8,882 nt of DNA. Origin: an uncultured Traorella sp. (lineage in GTDB: Bacteria; Bacillota_I; Bacilli_A; Erysipelotrichales; Erysipelotrichaceae). The notes under the pieces were generated by a model. It made no database searches. It saw only the letters and a list, made by a program, of their open reading frames with translations, and was not told the DNA's origin. Position numbers and translations under genes: made by a program. Below, piece by piece: positions 5,847-8,882 of the stretch. Location of the stretch: NCBI GenBank assembly GCA_945919165.1, contig CAMEIZ010000075.1, positions 1-8,882 of the forward strand, read 5' to 3'. Each line of letters begins with the position of its first letter. The first letter of the stretch is position 1.

Positions 5847-5883
5847 GTTTTTATGAAATTAAACGGATAAACAGTGTCATTTG

Positions 5884-5892
5884 TGTTATAAT
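5884..5892 (+). promoter_or_regulatory. Extended -10 promoter of sepF-ylmH-divIVA
   Basis: TGT-TATAAT is a perfect -10 hexamer (5887-5892) with the extended TG (5884-5885). No -35 hexamer is recognisable at 16-18 bases upstream. It follows the preceding terminator and lies 22 bases before the sepF start, so the leader would be short. Confidence 0.6.
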
Positions 5893-5914
5893 GAAAACAC
5901 AAGGAGAAATTATT

Positions 5915-6304
5915 ATGAGCATTAAAGACAAATTAAAAGATTTTATCAGTCCAGATGATGAATTATACCTGGATGAAGATGAAGTTGAGACAATCAGTAA
6001 ATATGAAGAACCTCGTTCTAAAACAATGGCCAATACTCATATAGATGCAAAGATGGTTTTATTTGAACCCCGTTCTTATGAAGAGGCTCAGGAGATAGCC
6101 ATTCGCTTAAAGGAAAATAAAGCGTGTGTCGTGAATCTTCATCGTTTACCTCATGATTATGCTCAGCGTACGATTGATTTTTTAACAGGTGTTATTTTTG
6201 CGTTAGATGGAACAATTCAAAAGATTGGACCAAATATTATTTTATGTGCACCAAAAAGTATTGGTGTAGGCGGATCGATTGAACTCGATGCAGAAAGCGA
6301 ATAG
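5915..6304 (+). CDS. sepF: Cell division protein SepF
   Basis: A cytoplasmic partner of FtsZ that bundles its filaments and tethers them to the membrane at the division site. The start at 5915 is chosen because AAGGAG (5901-5906) lies 8 bases upstream; the in-frame ATG at 5891 falls inside the -10 box and cannot be used. The 129-residue product begins with MSIKDKLKDFI, a likely amphipathic membrane-binding helix, followed by an acidic linker (about 13-35). The SepF core then shows FEPRSYEEAQEIAIRLKENKACVVNLHRLP and RTIDFLTGVIFALDGTIQKIGPNIILCAPKSIGV. The acidic C-terminal end overlaps ylmH by 17 bases. Confidence 0.95.
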   Translation: MSIKDKLKDFISPDDELYLDEDEVETISKYEEPRSKTMANTHIDAKMVLFEPRSYEEAQEIAIRLKENKACVVNLHRLPHDYAQRTIDFLTGVIFALDGTIQKIGPNIILCAPKSIGVGGSIELDAESE

Positions 6305-7040
6305 AAACTGGCTTGTTCATTTTAAAGGAAATGAGAATCTAGCGCTTCGCTTTGAAGATCAGATAGAAAGCCATTTACGAACATATAAAACGATATTAAC
6401 ACCTTTTCTGGATGAAACACAACAAGAGATATTAAAAAAGGTAGCAGGCAATCGTGTCCCGCTGTCTTTTTTCGGAGGTTATCGGGATGCTGAACGTAAG
6501 CGAGCTTTAATCGGTGATGAAGATGGTTTTGATATTGTCATGCTGTGTGCCAGATTATCTGAATATGATAAGGTTACTCATTCTGATTGTATGGGCGCAT
6601 TATATAACTGTGGATGTAAAAGTGAGCATTTTGGAGATATTCTATTAGATGATCATAAAGTGATTGTCTTTGTTACTGGGACGATTGGGGATGCGGTAAA
6701 AAACAACTGTACTTCAATCCGCCACAGTAAGGTTTCTTTTGAAGAAAGCACGGATAAGATTGAAAAAAAGGCAAATATTCGTTTGGTCCATGTGATTGTC
6801 AGCAATCTTCGTCTTGATTCTCTTGTCAGTGCGATTACTCATCTTTCACGGGCAAAGGCACAGAATTTGATTCACGCAAAAAATGTCAAAGTGAATCATG
6901 TTTGTCTTGAACAAACGGATTTTCTGTGTCATAATGATTATATTCTTTCAATACGTGGATATGGTCGTTTTGTAGTTAAAGATATAGTAAAAACAACGAA
7001 AAGTGATCGTTTGGTCATTGAGATCGGTATTTATTGTTAG
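6288..7040 (+). CDS. ylmH: YlmH family RNA-binding protein with S4 domain
   Basis: An S4-domain protein of the YlmH family. In B. subtilis YlmH binds ribosomal particles and has been implicated in ribosome-associated quality control with functional overlap with RqcP. The ATG at 6288 gives 250 residues, close to the family norm; a TTG three codons earlier (6279) is the alternative. No strong ribosome binding site is seen, so translation probably depends on coupling with sepF, which it overlaps by 17 bases. Conserved family blocks are LTPFLDETQQEIL (about 37-49), FFGGYRDAERKRA (61-73) and DCMGALYNCGCKSEHFGDILLDD (100-122). The S4 RNA-binding fold occupies about 172-240 (SNLRLDSLVSAITHLSRAKAQNLI, VKVN, DYILSIRGYGRF). 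The cysteines in YNCGC stand where many relatives have L-x-L-G-I. Confidence 0.92.
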   Translation: MQKANRNWLVHFKGNENLALRFEDQIESHLRTYKTILTPFLDETQQEILKKVAGNRVPLSFFGGYRDAERKRALIGDEDGFDIVMLCARLSEYDKVTHSDCMGALYNCGCKSEHFGDILLDDHKVIVFVTGTIGDAVKNNCTSIRHSKVSFEESTDKIEKKANIRLVHVIVSNLRLDSLVSAITHLSRAKAQNLIHAKNVKVNHVCLEQTDFLCHNDYILSIRGYGRFVVKDIVKTTKSDRLVIEIGIYC

Positions 7041-7050
7041 GGGTGATAGC

Positions 7051-7509
7051 ATGAGCGATCAGAAATTCGAAACGATGCGTAACGGATATAATCGCTATCA
7101 GGTGGATGACAAAGTCAGTCAGCTGGAACATGAAGTTGAAACTCTGACAAAAAAACTGGAACTTTACAGTACACGTCTTGAAGAAGTTGAAAAACAGTGC
7201 AGTCAGTATAAAGAAAAGTATTTAACACTTTCCGGTGAGATACGGATTAAGGAAAAAGCTGCTGAAGATATTGCACGAATAGCGCTTAAGGAAGCAAATG
7301 TCATCGTTCAGACTGCTAGCGATAATGCTGATGTAATCGTGAAGGAGGCATTGGCCAGTGCCAGAGCGATTCTGGTGGAAGTGAATAAGCTGGGTGAGGA
7401 AACCGGTGAAATCAAACAAAGAATGATTTGTGAACTGGATAAGCTGGACCAGGCACTGAAGGAATTTGAAGTTCCTTCTAAAGTAAATTTAGGTTTACTG
7501 GATGAATAA
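7051..7509 (+). CDS. divIVA: DivIVA-domain cell division / polarity protein
   Basis: A coiled-coil protein that in Firmicutes gathers at curved membrane near the septum and poles and recruits division or polarity partners. The ATG at 7051 is chosen for its AGGGGTGAT ribosome binding site (7039-7047); an in-frame ATG at 7003 lies inside ylmH. The 152-residue product opens with KFETMRNGYNRYQVDDKV (5-22). This is the DivIVA N-terminal pattern with its F-x(n)-G-Y-x-x-x-x-V-D core, although the F and R positions normally used for membrane insertion differ. Long heptad-type helices follow (about 22-75 and 75-137). A short non-helical tail ends in LGLLDE. It is compact for the family. It starts 10 bases after ylmH, in the conserved order before ileS. 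Confidence 0.85.
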   Translation: MSDQKFETMRNGYNRYQVDDKVSQLEHEVETLTKKLELYSTRLEEVEKQCSQYKEKYLTLSGEIRIKEKAAEDIARIALKEANVIVQTASDNADVIVKEALASARAILVEVNKLGEETGEIKQRMICELDKLDQALKEFEVPSKVNLGLLDE

Positions 7510-7518
7510 ATACGTTGA

Positions 7519-7534
7519 ATAAGACATGTCTTAT
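7519..7534. repeat. 16-base perfect palindrome between divIVA and the T-box
   Basis: ATAAGACATGTCTTAT is fully self-complementary and begins 9 bases after the divIVA stop. It could be a protein-binding site near the ileS leader start or a small hairpin (6-bp stem, CATG loop). No T-run follows, so it is not a standard terminator. Confidence 0.6.
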
Positions 7535-7545
7535 AGTTGGATTTA

Positions 7546-7715
7546 AAGAGAGCTGCTGGTGGGTGCAAAGCAGTATGAAAATTATAAGAATATCACTTAG
7601 GAGTAGATCATGCGATATGTAGTGTGATCCGTGGCTAGCGTTAATAGCTGAGTGCACAGTTTTGCTGTGAACTAAGGTGGTACCACGTTAAGCGTCCTTA
7701 GATGGCGCTTTTTTT
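7546..7715 (+). promoter_or_regulatory. T-box riboswitch leader of ileS
   Basis: A tRNA-sensing leader that would let ileS be transcribed when uncharged tRNA-Ile accumulates. The diagnostic T-box is AAGGTGGTACCACG (7674-7687). CTGC (7552-7555) and GCAG (7570-7573) form a hairpin within stem I. GAATATCAC holds the likely isoleucine specifier AUC (7592-7594), agreeing with the downstream gene. CACAG/CTGTG (7655-7659 with 7665-7669) is stem III. CTAAGG (7672-7677) can pair with CCTTAG (7696-7701) as the antiterminator helix, which competes with the terminator. The 5' boundary is approximate, the specifier was assigned by eye, and no clear promoter was found in 7510-7545. Confidence 0.9.
7690..7715 (+). 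terminator. Terminator hairpin of the ileS T-box
   Basis: AAGCGTC (7690-7696) pairs with GGCGCTT (7704-7710), with one U-G pair, around a 7-base loop. Seven T residues run from 7709 to 7715. The loop bases take part in the alternative antiterminator. Confidence 0.88.
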
Positions 7716-7733
7716 ATGTAGGAGGAGAGAAAA

Positions 7734-8882
7734 ATGGATTACAAAAGTACATTGAGAATGCCAAAGACGGAATTTGAAATGAGAGGAAATCTGCCAAAGA
7801 AAGAGCCTTTATTTCAAAAAAGATGGGAGGAAGAGGATCTCTATCACAAAATGCTGAAAAAGCATGATGGTTATCCAACTTTCGTGCTGCATGATGGTCC
7901 TCCATATGCCAATGGAGATATTCACATTGGTCATGGTCTGAATAAAATCTTAAAGGATGTTATTATTCGTTCTCATTACATGGATGGTTATCAGACCCCT
8001 TTTATTCCAGGATGGGATACTCATGGTCTGCCAATTGAAACGGCGATTACGAAACAGGGATATGATCGTAAGAAAATGCCATTAACAGAATTTAGAAAGT
8101 TATGCTATGACTATGCGTTAAAACAGGTTGCCAGTCAGAAGGAAACGATGAAGAAACTGGGGACTGTGGCAGATTATGACCACCCTTATATTACATTGAA
8201 AAAAGAATATGAAGGTCATCAGATTGAAATTTTTGCCAAAATGGCACTGGATGGGTTGATCTATAAGGGATTAAAACCGGTTTATTGGTCTCCATCAAGT
8301 GAAAGTGCTTTGGCTGAAGCTGAAGTTGAATACAAAGATATCAAATCACCAACTATTTTTGTTAAATTCCAGGTGAAAGATGGAAAAGGTATTCTTTCCA
8401 ATGAAGACGCTTTTGTAATTTGGACAACAACTCCATGGACAATTCCTGGCAACTATGCAATCTGTCTGAATGAGCGTTTAGAATATGCTTTAGTAAAAAC
8501 AGACAAAGGAAATTTAATCATGCTTTTAAGCAAAGTTGATGAACTTTGTGATAAATTTGGATGTACTGAGAAGGAAGTAATCAAAACATTTAAAGGAAAA
8601 GAACTTGAAATGATTACTTGTCAGCATCCTTTCTATGACCGTGAAACATTAGTGATTTTAGGTGATCATGTTACTGATGAAGCAGGTACTGGCTGTGTTC
8701 ATACGGCTCCGGCATTTGGTGCAGATGACTTTAATATCGGTATGAAATATGGTCTTCCAGTTCATTGCAATGTTGATGAACATGGCTGCATGATGGAAGA
8801 ATGTGGTGAATGGCTGGCTGGTCAATATGTTGAGGATGCCAATAAAACGGTAACGATGAAACTGGATGAGTTGCAGGCGTTA
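7734..8882 (+). CDS. ileS: Isoleucyl-tRNA synthetase, N-terminal 383 residues (runs off the window)
   Basis: A class I aminoacyl-tRNA synthetase that attaches isoleucine to tRNA-Ile. The start is the ATG after GGAGGAG (7721-7727). The frame stays open to the last base, which completes codon 383 of an expected 900 or more. The Rossmann catalytic half shows HDGPPYANGDIHIGHGLNKILKD with the HIGH signature at 64-67, and PGWDTHGLPIE downstream. The CP1 editing domain begins with WTTTPWTIPGN and includes GTGCVHTAPAFGADDF, where the family uses a Thr-rich pocket and a conserved Asp to hydrolyse Val-tRNA-Ile. The KMSKS loop, anticodon-binding and zinc regions lie beyond the window. Expression is controlled by the T-box just upstream. 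Confidence 0.97.
   Translation, partial: MDYKSTLRMPKTEFEMRGNLPKKEPLFQKRWEEEDLYHKMLKKHDGYPTFVLHDGPPYANGDIHIGHGLNKILKDVIIRSHYMDGYQTPFIPGWDTHGLPIETAITKQGYDRKKMPLTEFRKLCYDYALKQVASQKETMKKLGTVADYDHPYITLKKEYEGHQIEIFAKMALDGLIYKGLKPVYWSPSSESALAEAEVEYKDIKSPTIFVKFQVKDGKGILSNEDAFVIWTTTPWTIPGNYAICLNERLEYALVKTDKGNLIMLLSKVDELCDKFGCTEKEVIKTFKGKELEMITCQHPFYDRETLVILGDHVTDEAGTGCVHTAPAFGADDFNIGMKYGLPVHCNVDEHGCMMEECGEWLAGQYVEDANKTVTMKLDELQAL

Noticed and set aside
5851..6033. Minus-strand frame opposite the sepF start
   Set aside because: It overlaps the sepF promoter and coding start, with no support of its own.
7222..7905. Minus-strand open frames across divIVA, the T-box and the ileS start
   Set aside because: They cross a structured RNA leader and two conserved genes, with low-complexity translations.
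1..8882. CRISPR array, tRNA or rRNA genes, complete insertion sequences
   Set aside because: No regularly spaced direct repeats, no cloverleaf or rRNA signatures, and no transposase or terminal inverted repeats were seen.

Overview
The window is a low-GC chromosomal stretch of an endospore-forming Firmicute. It carries spoIIGA-sigE-sigG, a truncated spore-coat catalase gene (cotJC) and the sepF-ylmH-divIVA-ileS cell-division block. Every supported gene is on the + strand. The gene content and the compact ylm cluster suggest an Erysipelotrichia-type gut bacterium rather than a Bacillus. That placement is inference and was not tested by a search.

Region 1 (1-1040) is the only scarred part. The tail of an unknown gene ends in a strong terminator. 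Directly after the terminator is the decayed 3' end of a group II intron: maturase codons in shifted frames, then a domain V hairpin. This runs into a 5'-truncated cotJC that lacks the N-terminal part with the first manganese ligand. It reads as an old intron insertion or deletion that destroyed the spore-coat manganese catalase.

Region 2 (1041-3683) is a sporulation block. spoIIGA (sigma-E-activating protease) overlaps sigE (pro-sigma-E) by 4 bases. sigG (forespore sigma factor) and a YlmC/YmxH PRC-barrel protein follow, and a hairpin terminator ends the block. A possible Spo0A-type promoter lies before spoIIGA and a possible sigma-F/G promoter before sigG. Together these genes cover compartment-specific transcription in the mother cell and then the forespore.

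Region 3 (3684-5846) is a self-contained insert. A 266-base intergenic region holds a possible small ORF, two TGTAA/TTACA palindromes about three helical turns apart, and an extended -10 promoter. It leads into a secreted, probably wall-anchored 5'-nucleotidase with a non-canonical sorting signal (SPSTA) and its own long terminator.

Region 4 (5847-8882) is the division block: sepF and ylmH (overlapping), divIVA, then a T-box riboswitch leader and the first 383 codons of ileS. Compared with the Bacillus subtilis order, ylmD, ylmE and ylmG are absent here. Most of the window is ordinary. The items most worth a second look are the intron/cotJC scar, the palindromes before the nucleotidase, and the unusual sorting signal.
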